NCBI GenBank assembly: GCA_964345215.1
Contig: CAYFQH010000005.1
Location: forward strand, 1-62,445
DNA length: 62,445 bases
Origin: CAYFQH01 sp964345215
GTDB taxonomy: Bacteria > Bacillota > Clostridia > Christensenellales > Aristaeellaceae
Direction: 5' to 3'
Within the stretch, counting starts at the first letter, position 1, and every line of letters starts with the position of its first letter. A program made the position numbers and the translations under genes. Under the pieces are notes generated by a model. It ran no database searches, had not been told where the DNA came from, and saw nothing but the letters and a program-made list of their open reading frames with translations. Below are positions 24,465-33,538 of this stretch, piece after piece.

Positions 24465-26006
24465 TTGCCTGATAAACGAATTATAATTTTTGATACAACC
24501 CTTCGGGATGGAGAGCAAACCCCCGGAGTCAGTTTTCATATAAAAGAAAAGATTAAAATCGCCAAAGCCCTAGAAAACTTGGGTGTTGACGTTATTGAAG
24601 CCGGTTTTGCCAATGCCAGCAAAGGGGATTTTAATGCCCTACAGGCCATTTCCAAGGCTTTGAACAAAGCGGTTGTCTGTTCTTTAGCCCGCTGTGTAAA
24701 AAGTGATATTCTGGCTGCCAAAGAAGCCCTTAAAGAGGCAAAGCACCCCCGTATTCACTTGTTTATCGCCACCAGCCCCATTCACATGGCCTCAAAATTA
24801 AACATGACCGAAGACCAGGTGTTTGACCGGGCAAAAGAAGCCATTCAAATTGCAAAAGAATATTTTACCGATATTGAATTTTCTTTTGAAGATGCCACCA
24901 GAAGCCACCTGCCTTTTTTATACCGAATGAGTAAAATGGTTGTAGAAGAAGGGGTGACTGTTTTAAATCTACCAGATACGGTAGGCTATGCCAGCGTAAA
25001 AGACTATGGGCAATTAATTGCCTCCGTTCGTAAAAACGTACCGGAAGTTGATCGTATCATTCTCAGTGTGCACACCCATAACGACCTGGGGCTTGGCGTT
25101 GCCACCTCTTTAGAAGGGCTGCTCCAAGGAGCAGGCCAGGTAGAATGCACCTTAAACGGCCTGGGCGAACGGGCAGGAAATACCCCCCTTGAAGAAGTAG
25201 TCATGAATTTACATGTGCGCAAGGATTATTACCAAATGACCAACAATGTACAGCTTGACCAGCTGTACCCTGCCAGCAAGCTTGTATCAAACCTAGCGAC
25301 CATTGACCTAGCTCCAAATAAACCCATCTTGGGTTCAAATGCCTTTGCTCACCAAAGCGGCATTCATCAGCATGGGGTTTTAAACAACCCCCAAACTTAC
25401 GAAATTATGGATCCTAAGCAACTAGGCATTCCACAAAATACCATTGTTTTGGGCAAGCTCAGTGGCCGCCACGCCCTAGTAGAACGAGCCATGGAGCTGG
25501 GTTTCGAACTGGCAGAAGAGGAGATTGCTCCTCTGTTTGAACGCTATAAGGAGCTGGCCGACCGAAAAAAAGACATTACCGACCGGGACATTGTGGCCCT
25601 TTTACACGAACAGCAGCTAGCCATCAGCCAAAATAATTATCGCCTCTCTTCTTTTCAGGTTTTTAGCGGCAACCGGATGACAGCCACGGCCACCGTTTCT
25701 CTTGAAAAAGACAGTAACATTAAAACCAGGGCAGCCTGTGGCGACGGGCCTGTTGAAGCCTGTTTTCAAGCCATTGACTTAATTACCCTGGTGCCCTGCA
25801 GCCTTGAAAGCTACAACTTAAAAGCTGTAACCCAAGGGCAAGATGCCCTGGGGGAGGTAACGGTAAGAATAAAGAACGGTACCCATACCATGATGGGCAA
25901 AGGGGTTAGCCCTGACATCTTGGAGGCCAGCTGTCTTGCCTACTTAAATGCCGTAAACCGGATGATTATTGCCATTGATGAAGCAAATGACCATAATTCC
26001 ATTTAA
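24465..26006 (+). CDS. leuA: 2-isopropylmalate synthase
   Basis: 513 residues. Condenses acetyl-CoA with 2-ketoisovalerate, the first committed step of leucine synthesis. The TIM-barrel shows DTTLRDGEQTPGVSF, the metal site VHTHNDLGLGVATSLEG and NGLGERAGNTPLEEVV; GIHQHGVLNNPQTYE follows. A C-terminal LeuA regulatory domain at about 390-510 should confer leucine feedback inhibition. TTG at 24465 lies 8 nt after AAGGAG; the upstream ATG/TTG frame extension lacks a binding site. No other leu genes are adjacent and no T-box leader was seen. Confidence 0.95.
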   Translation: MPDKRIIIFDTTLRDGEQTPGVSFHIKEKIKIAKALENLGVDVIEAGFANASKGDFNALQAISKALNKAVVCSLARCVKSDILAAKEALKEAKHPRIHLFIATSPIHMASKLNMTEDQVFDRAKEAIQIAKEYFTDIEFSFEDATRSHLPFLYRMSKMVVEEGVTVLNLPDTVGYASVKDYGQLIASVRKNVPEVDRIILSVHTHNDLGLGVATSLEGLLQGAGQVECTLNGLGERAGNTPLEEVVMNLHVRKDYYQMTNNVQLDQLYPASKLVSNLATIDLAPNKPILGSNAFAHQSGIHQHGVLNNPQTYEIMDPKQLGIPQNTIVLGKLSGRHALVERAMELGFELAEEEIAPLFERYKELADRKKDITDRDIVALLHEQQLAISQNNYRLSSFQVFSGNRMTATATVSLEKDSNIKTRAACGDGPVEACFQAIDLITLVPCSLESYNLKAVTQGQDALGEVTVRIKNGTHTMMGKGVSPDILEASCLAYLNAVNRMIIAIDEANDHNSI

Positions 26007-26025
26007 AATGAAAGAATTAACAAGT

Positions 26026-26057
26026 GGCGAACCAGCATTTAAAAAGGTTCGCCTTTT
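26026..26057 (+). terminator. Terminator after leuA
   Basis: GGCGAACC (26026-26033) pairs with GGTTCGCC (26046-26053), 12-nt loop, followed by TTTT. Confidence 0.85.
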
Positions 26058-26104
26058 CCTTCATACTTAACTCATGAATGAAAAGTAACAATTTCGTTTC
26101 ATAA

Positions 26105-26132
26105 TTGACATTCTTATTGATTATGCTATACT
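26105..26132 (+). promoter_or_regulatory. Promoter of the DUF3048 gene
   Basis: TTGACA (26105-26110), 16-nt spacer, TATACT (26127-26132). Confidence 0.8.
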
Positions 26133-26202
26133 ACTAGGGTCATCTGTTTGGCAAATAAAACTACTTATTTTAAACTTAAAAACTAAAGGAGGATCCTACT
26201 TT

Positions 26203-27294
26203 ATGAAGCGTTTTGTTTCTTTGGGCCTGGTGCTGGTGCTTTTATTTACAACCGCAGCAGTCGCCCTTGCCGAGGGCACCCTTTTGGCAAATCAAGCCGA
26301 CCGTAAAATTTCCCCTACGACTGCAAATGCAGACGGAACCCTTCCTGTAAACTCTGTTATTGATGGAGTGAGCCAAACCACCGGCCTGCCTTTTACCGGC
26401 CTTTATGCCCCCATGCTGGTGCAAATTTCCCTGCCTGACGGAGGCGTAGGTGGAAAAAACTCCCCTTGGGGTATTAGCAGCGGCGATGTGTTTTATGAAA
26501 CCCCCCTACATAAAATGGGCCACACCCGTATGGCCGTTCTGTTTTCCGACAATGTTCCGGCAGATGTAGGTCCCGTTCGTTCTGCCCGTATTATGCATGC
26601 TGAACTTCGAGAAGAATGGGATGCAGGCTTTGTTTTTTACGGTCAGCAAGAATATAAAACCTCTAACGTAAAAGATAAGTTCGCTGAAACAGGTGCTAAT
26701 CAAAAAAATATTTTATTCAGCGGCACCGCCAGAAAAAACAAGCTGGTTAGTTGGGATAATTCCTACTGGCGTGTAGACCATATTAAAACAGCCGACAACG
26801 TTGCGGCCGATGTAAAATCCCTTCAGGGGCTAATTCCTCAAGGCTATCCTTTCCCCCACCGGCCTTACTTATTTACTGATGAGTTAAATTATCAGGGAGC
26901 AGCAGCCAATACAATCAGCATTACCCAGCGGCATCCCGATTATTCCTCTGCCTTTAGCTACGATGCCGGCAGCAACACCTATACCCGCAGCGTAGGAAAG
27001 GAAAACCTTCCCTTTATTGACGAATACACCCAGCAGCCCATCGCCTTTTCCAACGTTATTCTTCAGCGTACCGACGTAAATTACAAGCGTAACGATGCCC
27101 CCCTGGTAACCTTAATCGGTTCCGGCAATGCTGATATTTTTATCGGCGGCAAATACATTGCAGGCTATTGGGTGCGCACAGGCATGGATCAGCGGACTGC
27201 CTTTTTTGACGAAAGCGGAAACGAGCTTCAATTACAGCGGGGAAAGACCTTTATTTCAATTTTAGACCACGCTACAGAAGCCAGCTACCAATAG
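26203..27294 (+). CDS. DUF3048-family exported protein (YerB-like)
   Basis: 363 residues. The signal peptide (LGLVLVLLFTTAAVALA-EG) appears to be cleaved by signal peptidase I; no lipobox Cys is present, although YerB-type homologues are generally lipoproteins. The DUF3048 signature is clear: YAPMLVQISLPDGGVGG, GHTRMAVLFSDNVPADVGP and VRSARIMHAELREEWDAGFV, then VILQRTDVNYKRND and YWVRTGMDQRTAFFD in the C-terminal part. Function is unknown; extracellular. Single-gene unit with its own promoter and terminator; AGGAGG upstream. Confidence 0.9.
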   Translation: MKRFVSLGLVLVLLFTTAAVALAEGTLLANQADRKISPTTANADGTLPVNSVIDGVSQTTGLPFTGLYAPMLVQISLPDGGVGGKNSPWGISSGDVFYETPLHKMGHTRMAVLFSDNVPADVGPVRSARIMHAELREEWDAGFVFYGQQEYKTSNVKDKFAETGANQKNILFSGTARKNKLVSWDNSYWRVDHIKTADNVAADVKSLQGLIPQGYPFPHRPYLFTDELNYQGAAANTISITQRHPDYSSAFSYDAGSNTYTRSVGKENLPFIDEYTQQPIAFSNVILQRTDVNYKRNDAPLVTLIGSGNADIFIGGKYIAGYWVRTGMDQRTAFFDESGNELQLQRGKTFISILDHATEASYQ

Positions 27295-27309
27295 TAAGCA
27301 GCATCATAG

Positions 27310-27350
27310 AAACCCCCGGCAGGAAAGAGATATTCCTAGCCGGGGGTTTT
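27310..27350. terminator. Terminator between DUF3048 gene and mnmA
   Basis: GC-rich arms AAACCCCCGGC (27310-27320) and GCCGGGGGTTT (27339-27349) enclose a second small stem AGGAA/TTCCT. T run follows on the plus strand, and the A run allows use by the converging mnmA operon. Confidence 0.9.
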
Positions 27351-27371
27351 ATCATATATGCGATTTGGTTT

Positions 27372-28460
27372 CTATGCTAATACCTTATCTAATATAACCC
27401 CGCCTAGGCACTCTTTTCCCTGGTAAAAAACAATGCTCTGTCCCGGGGTCATGGCTCGCTGGGGTTTTAAGGCCCTCACCTCTACGCTGTTGTCTGCCTT
27501 TAAAGTTACTACAACCTCCTGGTCCGGCTGGCGGTAGCGGTATTTAGCCGTACAGCTAAAACTTTCTCCTGGCTTATTAACCGGCGCTGTGCCTCTAATC
27601 CAAGTAGGATCAATCCCCCTTGCCAGGCTGCTGTACAGGTTGGGATGGTCATCCCCCTGCCCTACAATAAGCCGATTGTTTTTCAAATCCTTTTCAAGTA
27701 CAAACCAGCTGCGGCCATCTCCCCGGCCGCCGATACCCAGCCCTTTGCGCTGGCCGATGGTATAGTACATCAGCCCGTCATGCCTGCCCATTGCTTCACC
27801 CTCTTCATTTATCATATCCCCCGGCTGAGCAGGAAGATACTGCTGCAAAAACTGCTTGAAATTTCGCTCGCCAATAAAACAAATGCCTGTTGAGTCTTTT
27901 TTAGCAAAAGTGGGTATACCTTCTTTTTCAGCAATTTCCCGTACTTGGCCCTTGGTTAAGTGTCCTACAGGGAACAGCGCCTTTGAAAGCTGTTGCTGGT
28001 TGAGCATGTATAAAAAATAGCTTTGATCTTTATTGATATCTTCCCCCCGCAGTAAACTGCAACTTTGGTCATCGTGAGTACCTTGCTGCACAAAATGCCC
28101 TGTGGCAATTTTTTCTGCCCCAAGGCTCATGGCAAAGTTTAAAAAGGCCTTAAACTTAATTTCTTTATTGCACAGCACATCCGGGTTGGGGGTTCGCCCC
28201 AGGCGGTATTCGCTTAGGAAATGAGAAAATATCCTCTCCTGGTACTCTTTTGAAAAGTTAACACTGTAATAAGGAATATCAATGGTGTTACATACCTGCA
28301 TCACGTCATTCCAGTCGTTTTCGGCTGTACAAACCCCATTTTCATCCTCTTCTTCCCAGTTTTTCATAAATACGCCGACTACATCATAGCCCTGCTTTTT
28401 CAGCAGCAAGGCCGCCACGGAAGAATCGACACCGCCGGACATTCCAACTACAACTCGCAT
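27372..28460 (-). CDS. mnmA: tRNA-specific 2-thiouridylase MnmA
   Basis: 362 residues. Forms s2U34 in Lys, Glu and Gln tRNAs. The ATP PP-loop is GMSGGVDSSVAALLL; catalytic cysteines lie in NPDVLCNKEIKF and DSTGICFIGERNF; GKQGLGIGG-like YTIGQRKGLGIGG is also present. The ATG directly follows the stop of the HAD-Tmk gene (TAAATG), so the two are one transcriptional unit. The sulfur donor IscS/NifS gene is not nearby. Confidence 0.97.
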   Translation of the reverse strand: MRVVVGMSGGVDSSVAALLLKKQGYDVVGVFMKNWEEEDENGVCTAENDWNDVMQVCNTIDIPYYSVNFSKEYQERIFSHFLSEYRLGRTPNPDVLCNKEIKFKAFLNFAMSLGAEKIATGHFVQQGTHDDQSCSLLRGEDINKDQSYFLYMLNQQQLSKALFPVGHLTKGQVREIAEKEGIPTFAKKDSTGICFIGERNFKQFLQQYLPAQPGDMINEEGEAMGRHDGLMYYTIGQRKGLGIGGRGDGRSWFVLEKDLKNNRLIVGQGDDHPNLYSSLARGIDPTWIRGTAPVNKPGESFSCTAKYRYRQPDQEVVVTLKADNSVEVRALKPQRAMTPGQSIVFYQGKECLGGVILDKVLA

Positions 28461-29756
28461 TTAAATCCTTTCCCTTTCTAAAAGCCTTTCAAATACCTTT
28501 TCAAAGGCTTCCTCTCCCACCTGTTGAGGGTTGTTCGTACCGTTTACCAAAACAAAGCGGCTGGGGTCTTTCTCAATAATATCTTCATAAGCCTTTTGCA
28601 CCCTTGCATGAAAGGCCATTTTTTCAATTTCAATCCGGTCAAGGGCCGTGGCCTGTTTTCGCCTTTCAAGAGATATTTCATGATCGATTACCAGGTAAAC
28701 GGTAGCATCAGGCATCCGTCCGGCAACAGCCATTCTGTTAATTTCTGCCACTTCTTTAACACCCAATTCCCTGCCGCCTCCCTGGTAAGAAATGCTGGAA
28801 TCGACAAAGCGGTCACATAAAACCAGCTTGCCTTTTTTTAAATTGGGTTTTATCACTTCTTCAACATGCTGGGCTCTGGCAGCGGCGTAAAGCAAGGCTT
28901 CACAAGCAGCTGTCATACCCACGTTTTTAATGTCAAGCACTAAATTCCTAATCTTTTCCCCAATGGAGGTTCCCCCGGGTTCCCTTGTTTTAACCACATC
29001 AAAGCCCCACTTGATCAGCTTTTTTTCAAGAAGCGCAACTTGGGTGCTTTTACCGCTGCCATCTACCCCTTCCATGGTTAAAAAGTAGCCAGGTACCCTC
29101 AGGCCACCAGCCTTTGGCAGCAGCATTTCGCTCAGTTCTTCCACCGTATGGCAAATGTGGCCCGCCCCGGCTTGAGTAAGCTCCTGTTCATCTCCATAGC
29201 CATAGGTTACACCAATCGCATCTATTTGGTTTTCATTAGCCCCAATGATATCAAACTTTCTGTCTCCTACCATGGCGGCGTTTTTGTATGAGTTACCGCC
29301 CAAAGCTTTTTGAATCAACTCTTTTTTAGAGGAGCTGTGGTCTTGCTCGTGAATGCCAACCACTTTATCAAAAAAATGATCAAGGCCAAAGTACTTTAAA
29401 ATGCTTTCCGTAGGCTCTTGAGGTTTTCCTGTGGCAATGCCAAGATATACCCCCTGTTTTTTTAGTTGGTATAACAAAGCGCGGATCCCCGTATACACAG
29501 CGTTTTCATACTGACCAAGGGTATTGTAGCGCCTGCGGTAGTACCCAATGGCTTCCTTGGCCTCCTCTTCGTCAAGGCCAATAAAGTGCTTGAAAGAATA
29601 GAACAAAGGGGGGCCAATAAAGCTTTTTAACAGTTCAAAGTCCTCTACTTTCCTTCCCATCATCTCAAGAGCATAGGCAGCACTGTTCATAATCCCTTCT
29701 TCAGACCGGGTTAAGGTTCCATCTAAATCAAAAATCACCGCATCGTATGGCAACAT
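28461..29756 (-). CDS. tmk: HAD-family phosphatase fused to thymidylate kinase
   Basis: 431 residues with two complete domains. Residues 1-210 are a HAD hydrolase of the phosphoglycolate phosphatase/PpaX type: DLDGTLTRSEEG at 10-21, motif II at ATGKP, Lys at SSKKELI and GDRKFD at 164-169. A short linker (211-222) leads to thymidylate kinase: P-loop MEGVDGSGKSTQ at 228-239, TREPGGTSIGEKIR at 257-270, DRFVDSSISYQGGGRE at 315-330. Tmk phosphorylates dTMP to dTDP and is essential. A nucleotide-directed phosphatase fused to a nucleotide kinase is unusual; the HAD half might act as pyrophosphatase or house-cleaning enzyme. Flanking genes match the yaaO-tmk neighbourhood of Bacilli. Confidence 0.92.
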   Translation of the reverse strand: MLPYDAVIFDLDGTLTRSEEGIMNSAAYALEMMGRKVEDFELLKSFIGPPLFYSFKHFIGLDEEEAKEAIGYYRRRYNTLGQYENAVYTGIRALLYQLKKQGVYLGIATGKPQEPTESILKYFGLDHFFDKVVGIHEQDHSSSKKELIQKALGGNSYKNAAMVGDRKFDIIGANENQIDAIGVTYGYGDEQELTQAGAGHICHTVEELSEMLLPKAGGLRVPGYFLTMEGVDGSGKSTQVALLEKKLIKWGFDVVKTREPGGTSIGEKIRNLVLDIKNVGMTAACEALLYAAARAQHVEEVIKPNLKKGKLVLCDRFVDSSISYQGGGRELGVKEVAEINRMAVAGRMPDATVYLVIDHEISLERRKQATALDRIEIEKMAFHARVQKAYEDIIEKDPSRFVLVNGTNNPQQVGEEAFEKVFERLLERERI

Positions 29757-29775
29757 GTTTTTCCCTCATTTTTCT

Positions 29776-31143
29776 TTATTCTTGTACACAGCTGATTGAG
29801 CCGTTTTTAATGCCAAAGGCGTTCTCTTCTTTAAGATGTAAAAGCCTTTGAGCCATGTTTTCGCTTACTTCCTCCCCAGGGAGCAGCCAAGGAATGCCCG
29901 GAGGATAAGCCCCTACAGCGCTGGCACAAATTCGTCCCTTAATTTGGCTTAGGTTTACCCATTTTTTTGGCCCAAGAGCTGCCGAGCGAATGTCCATTTG
30001 AACTCTGTTTTTTTCAAAAAGAATAGCCGGTGTTCTTGCTGCTTTTCTGCTAGAGCCAGGCTTTGTTTCCTTTAAGGCTGTAAGAAGTTTTTTAAAAGTT
30101 ACCGCCGGCGTCATCACCGAGGGCATACATACAATTCGCTCATCATCGGCCATTTCTACATCAATTCCCTGGTGGTACAATTGTTCCAATAGGGTAAAAC
30201 CTCCTTGGGGTGCCGTAATGACCATTTTAAAAGGGTCAAAGATCAAGCCTTCTTTTTTCCATAGGGCAAAGGCATTTTTGTACGGGGTTTGTTTAAGATT
30301 GGTAAAAAAACCTTCTATTTGAACCTTTAGTTCTCCAAGAGCCTCTTCCCCTTTTTCCTCCATCCATGCCCTACCCCTGTCTAGAGAAGCCATGATAATA
30401 AAAGAGGGGCTAGAGGTCTGAACCATTTGTAGACATTGGGTCAGAGCATCCCCGTCTATGTTATGGCCGTAATGAAGCCAAGCTCCCCCTGTTAAAACGG
30501 GAAGGGTTTTATGAGCCGACTGAACCCATATATCTGCCCCATTGGCACTGGCCCCCTTAATTGGTTCCTGCCAATTTAAGTGGGCTCCGTGGGCTTCGTC
30601 TACTAAAACCAGCTGCCCTTGTTTTTTTGCCAATAAAATAATTTCATCTAAGTTGATCATGTGGCCGTAATAATCCGGCCGGGTAATAAAAACCCCTTTG
30701 GCCTTGGGACACTCCTTCATAACGCTCACATAATCTTCTTGGGTATAGTAATAATAATTGTCGCAGGTCCTCCGAGGATATACATATACTGGTTCTGCCC
30801 CGGCTAAAATGCAGCCGTGAATAACGCTATGATGGGCCCCTCTTGGTAGAATGATTTTTTTCCCAGGCCTTAGGGTGTAAAGAATCATGGCTAAAATACC
30901 GGCAGTAGAGCCTCCGGTGAGCAGAAGAGTTCCTGCGGCCTTGGCTGCCTTGGCCATAAGCCGCTGGCCTTGTAAAATGCCCCCCTTGGGCTCGTACAAA
31001 TGGTCGGTGTTCATCACCTCGGTGGTGTCAAGGGCGTACACTTCCTGCCACATTCCCCCAGGCGCAAAGCCATGGTGACCCGGCATGTGAAAAGAGCAGC
31101 GGTCTTTTTGATTTTGAAGCATTTGTACAATTGGTTCTTTCAT
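29776..31143 (-). CDS. Orn/Lys/Arg decarboxylase-family PLP enzyme (YaaO/SpeA-like)
   Basis: 455 residues from ATG 31143, which lies 6 nt after AAGGAG; a longer frame to 31194 is less likely. The family signature CSFHMPGHHGFAPGG, DTTEVMNTDHLYEPKGGI and GGSTAGILAMI lie N-terminally, and the PLP lysine is in SAHKTLPVLTGGAWLH. This is the shorter Gram-positive form of arginine/lysine decarboxylase. Location beside tmk matches yaaO of Bacillus. Probable product is agmatine or cadaverine; the substrate is not decided by the sequence. Confidence 0.9.
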   Translation of the reverse strand: MKEPIVQMLQNQKDRCSFHMPGHHGFAPGGMWQEVYALDTTEVMNTDHLYEPKGGILQGQRLMAKAAKAAGTLLLTGGSTAGILAMILYTLRPGKKIILPRGAHHSVIHGCILAGAEPVYVYPRRTCDNYYYYTQEDYVSVMKECPKAKGVFITRPDYYGHMINLDEIILLAKKQGQLVLVDEAHGAHLNWQEPIKGASANGADIWVQSAHKTLPVLTGGAWLHYGHNIDGDALTQCLQMVQTSSPSFIIMASLDRGRAWMEEKGEEALGELKVQIEGFFTNLKQTPYKNAFALWKKEGLIFDPFKMVITAPQGGFTLLEQLYHQGIDVEMADDERIVCMPSVMTPAVTFKKLLTALKETKPGSSRKAARTPAILFEKNRVQMDIRSAALGPKKWVNLSQIKGRICASAVGAYPPGIPWLLPGEEVSENMAQRLLHLKEENAFGIKNGSISCVQE

Positions 31144-31240
31144 GCCCTTCTCCTTCATATCCAAGGTTTTTGCCCAGCCACTGCCACCAAACATTCATCT
31201 ATTGCCAGATTTTGTTTAGGTACTTAAAACCTGAACATAG

Positions 31241-31265
31241 AAAAACCCTGCCAGAGGCAAGGTTT
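31241..31265 (-). terminator. Terminator after the anchored protein gene at 31281
   Basis: Stem of 10 bp (31243-31252 with 31256-31265, one G-U pair) and a 3-nt loop, followed on the minus strand by TTTTT. Confidence 0.75.
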
Positions 31266-31280
31266 AATTCAAAACAGGCG

Positions 31281-32000
31281 TTAATTCCCATCCTGGGCTT
31301 GGCTTGCTTCCATCTGTTTTTGCGCTTCCAGAAACCACTCTGGTGTTTCTTTAGAAATGTTTTTCATTAAATAGTCAATAAACTTTACCGCGTTGTCGTT
31401 GTTTCCGCTGCGATACAATACACACAGTACCTTGTCGGAAGGGTCGATACCATAATCCAGCCAGCCCTTATATTCCCAAATAGGCACCCCTAAAAGCACC
31501 GGCGTTTCACTCTCGTCCTCTTCAATGGTCAGGGTATAGCGGCTCATGTCTTCTTGGGGCCGTTGAAGGGCACCGCTTTTAACATACTCATCCAGGGGCA
31601 AAAAAGCCCCTTGTTTACCAAAGTTGTAAAAATCGCTATAACTAAGCATATACACATCCGCTTCCCCTGCCATAATGTATACAGAAAGCTGCATATTGCC
31701 ATATACATCCGTGCCGCCTTCGCTTCCCATTAAAATTGCGGCAGACACCTGTTCCATATCGGGCAGGGCTTCCTGCCAAATAACAGCCATCAACTCATCC
31801 ATCCTTTCCTGGGTCGCCCCAGGAGCGGTGGCATAAAATTCAATTTTTTTATTTTCTGGCGGCCGATAAGCAGTGGTGGTATATAATAAGTCCCAGCCAA
31901 AAATAGACACCAGAATCAACAAAGCATACTTCCACCAGCCATAGGCAAAGTGGTTTTTAACCGCTTTTTTTGTAACGGGTGTACGTAAAGCCACTTTCAT
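31281..32000 (-). CDS. Membrane-anchored protein of unknown function, weakly binding-protein-like
   Basis: 239 residues. A basic N-terminus is followed by one membrane helix (WWKYALLILVSIFGWDLL, about 22-39), leaving most of the protein outside. The exterior part has segments recalling extracellular sugar-binding proteins (YIMAGEADVYMLSYSDFYNF, FLPLDEYVKSGAL, LGVPIWEYKGW), but it is only half the length of that family and has no partner permease. It lies between the decarboxylase operon and lysS and ends at its own terminator. Start could be ATG 32000 or GTG 31994. No confident family. Confidence 0.7.
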   Translation of the reverse strand: MKVALRTPVTKKAVKNHFAYGWWKYALLILVSIFGWDLLYTTTAYRPPENKKIEFYATAPGATQERMDELMAVIWQEALPDMEQVSAAILMGSEGGTDVYGNMQLSVYIMAGEADVYMLSYSDFYNFGKQGAFLPLDEYVKSGALQRPQEDMSRYTLTIEEDESETPVLLGVPIWEYKGWLDYGIDPSDKVLCVLYRSGNNDNAVKFIDYLMKNISKETPEWFLEAQKQMEASQAQDGN

Positions 32001-32029
32001 TTCCCCTTTATTGCTCTAAAAGAGCCGTT

Positions 32030-33520
32030 TTAGTCCCTGGGCTTCATTGTGGGAAAGAGCATAACGTCTCGGATGGAAGTGTTATTGGTTAAAAGCATAA
32101 CCAGCCGGTCCAGTCCAAAGCCCAAGCCTCCTGTAGGGGGCATACCATACTCTAGGGCTGTAATAAAATCCTCGTCTACTTGGGCTTCAATACCCTGAGC
32201 CTTGCGAGTAGCCACTTGCTCTTCAAAACGCCGACGCTGGTCAATAGGGTCGTTTAATTCCGAAAAGGCGTTACCCATTTCCGTGCCGCAGATAAAAAAT
32301 TCAAAGCGCTCGGTTAAGTCGGGCTGGCCGGGCTTTCTTTTGGCCAAGGGTGAAATATCCACCGGGTAATCAATGATGAAAGTGGGCTGAATAAGAGTAT
32401 CTTCTACAAAGGCATCAAAGAGCTCTGACAAACAGTCCCCCCGCTTGGCGGTGGGTTCTACTTTTACCCCTTTGCTTTTACAGGCTTCCCTGGCCTGTTC
32501 ATCGCTTTGCCAGTCGAAATAATCTACCCCGCTACGCTGTTTTACAGCCTCCGCCATGGTCATTCTGGGCCAGGGAGCTTTTAAGTCCACTTCGTGTTCA
32601 CCATAGGGTACTTTGGTACTGCCCAAAGCCTGAATGGCTACGTATTCATATAGCTCTTCCACAAGGGCCATAATGGCCTCGTAATCTACATAGGCTTCAT
32701 ATAGCTCTACACTTGTAAATTCGGGATTATGGGTGCTGTCCATTCCCTCGTTTCTAAAAATACGGCCCACTTCATACACCTTATCAAAACCGCCAACAAT
32801 TAAACGCTTTAAATAAAGCTCAGTTTCAATACGTAAAAACATATCAATATCCAAGGTGTTGTGGTGGGTTTTAAAGGTTCTGGCAGCGGCCCCTGTTTCA
32901 ATGGTGTGAAGAACAGGGGTATCTACTTCTAAAAAGCCTCGGCTGTCTAAAAACTCCCTGACGGAAGCAATAATTTTTGAGCGTTTGCGGAAGGTCTCCC
33001 GCACCTCGGGGTTTACAATCATATCCACATAACGCTGACGGTAGCGCAAATCCATATCCTTTAAGCCGTGGAATTTTTCCGGCAACGGCTTTAAGCTTTT
33101 GGTCAGCAAAACCACTTCGCTGGCGTGAACGGAGATTTCGCCTTTTTGGGTTCTAAAAACAATACCCGAAACACCGATAATATCCCCAATGTCCATGGTT
33201 TTAAATGCTGTATATTCATCTTGGCCAATGTCGTCCCGCTTAATATACACCTGCATGGTACCCTGGCTGTCTAAAATATGGGCAAAAGAAGCCTTACCCA
33301 TCACCCGTTTAGAGATCATGCGTCCGGCAATATAAACCCTTTGGTTTTCAAGGGCATCAAATTGACTGATAATTTCATTGCTAAAGGCGCTCACAGGGTA
33401 CTTTACCAAGGCATAGGGATCCTTTCCCTCTGCCTGCAGGGCCTTGAGCTTTTCTCTGCGAATACCTTCCTGCTCACTTAACTCCTGAATGGATAACATT
33501 TCCTGGTCATGATTGGGCAC
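32030..33520 (-). CDS. lysS: Lysyl-tRNA synthetase, class II
   Basis: 496 residues. N-terminal OB-fold anticodon-binding domain (VYIAGRMISKRVMGKASFA), then class II catalytic core with motif 2 VYEVGRIFRNEGMDSTHNP, FTSVELYEAY, and motif 3 GLGFGLDRLVML. Charges tRNA-Lys. The GTG start at 33520 follows TAGGAGG. It lies 18 bp downstream of greA, the common Firmicute greA-lysS pair, and should be transcribed from the greA promoter. Confidence 0.97.
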   Translation of the reverse strand: MPNHDQEMLSIQELSEQEGIRREKLKALQAEGKDPYALVKYPVSAFSNEIISQFDALENQRVYIAGRMISKRVMGKASFAHILDSQGTMQVYIKRDDIGQDEYTAFKTMDIGDIIGVSGIVFRTQKGEISVHASEVVLLTKSLKPLPEKFHGLKDMDLRYRQRYVDMIVNPEVRETFRKRSKIIASVREFLDSRGFLEVDTPVLHTIETGAAARTFKTHHNTLDIDMFLRIETELYLKRLIVGGFDKVYEVGRIFRNEGMDSTHNPEFTSVELYEAYVDYEAIMALVEELYEYVAIQALGSTKVPYGEHEVDLKAPWPRMTMAEAVKQRSGVDYFDWQSDEQAREACKSKGVKVEPTAKRGDCLSELFDAFVEDTLIQPTFIIDYPVDISPLAKRKPGQPDLTERFEFFICGTEMGNAFSELNDPIDQRRRFEEQVATRKAQGIEAQVDEDFITALEYGMPPTGGLGFGLDRLVMLLTNNTSIRDVMLFPTMKPRD

Positions 33521-33538
33521 TTTTATTCCTCCTAGTGC

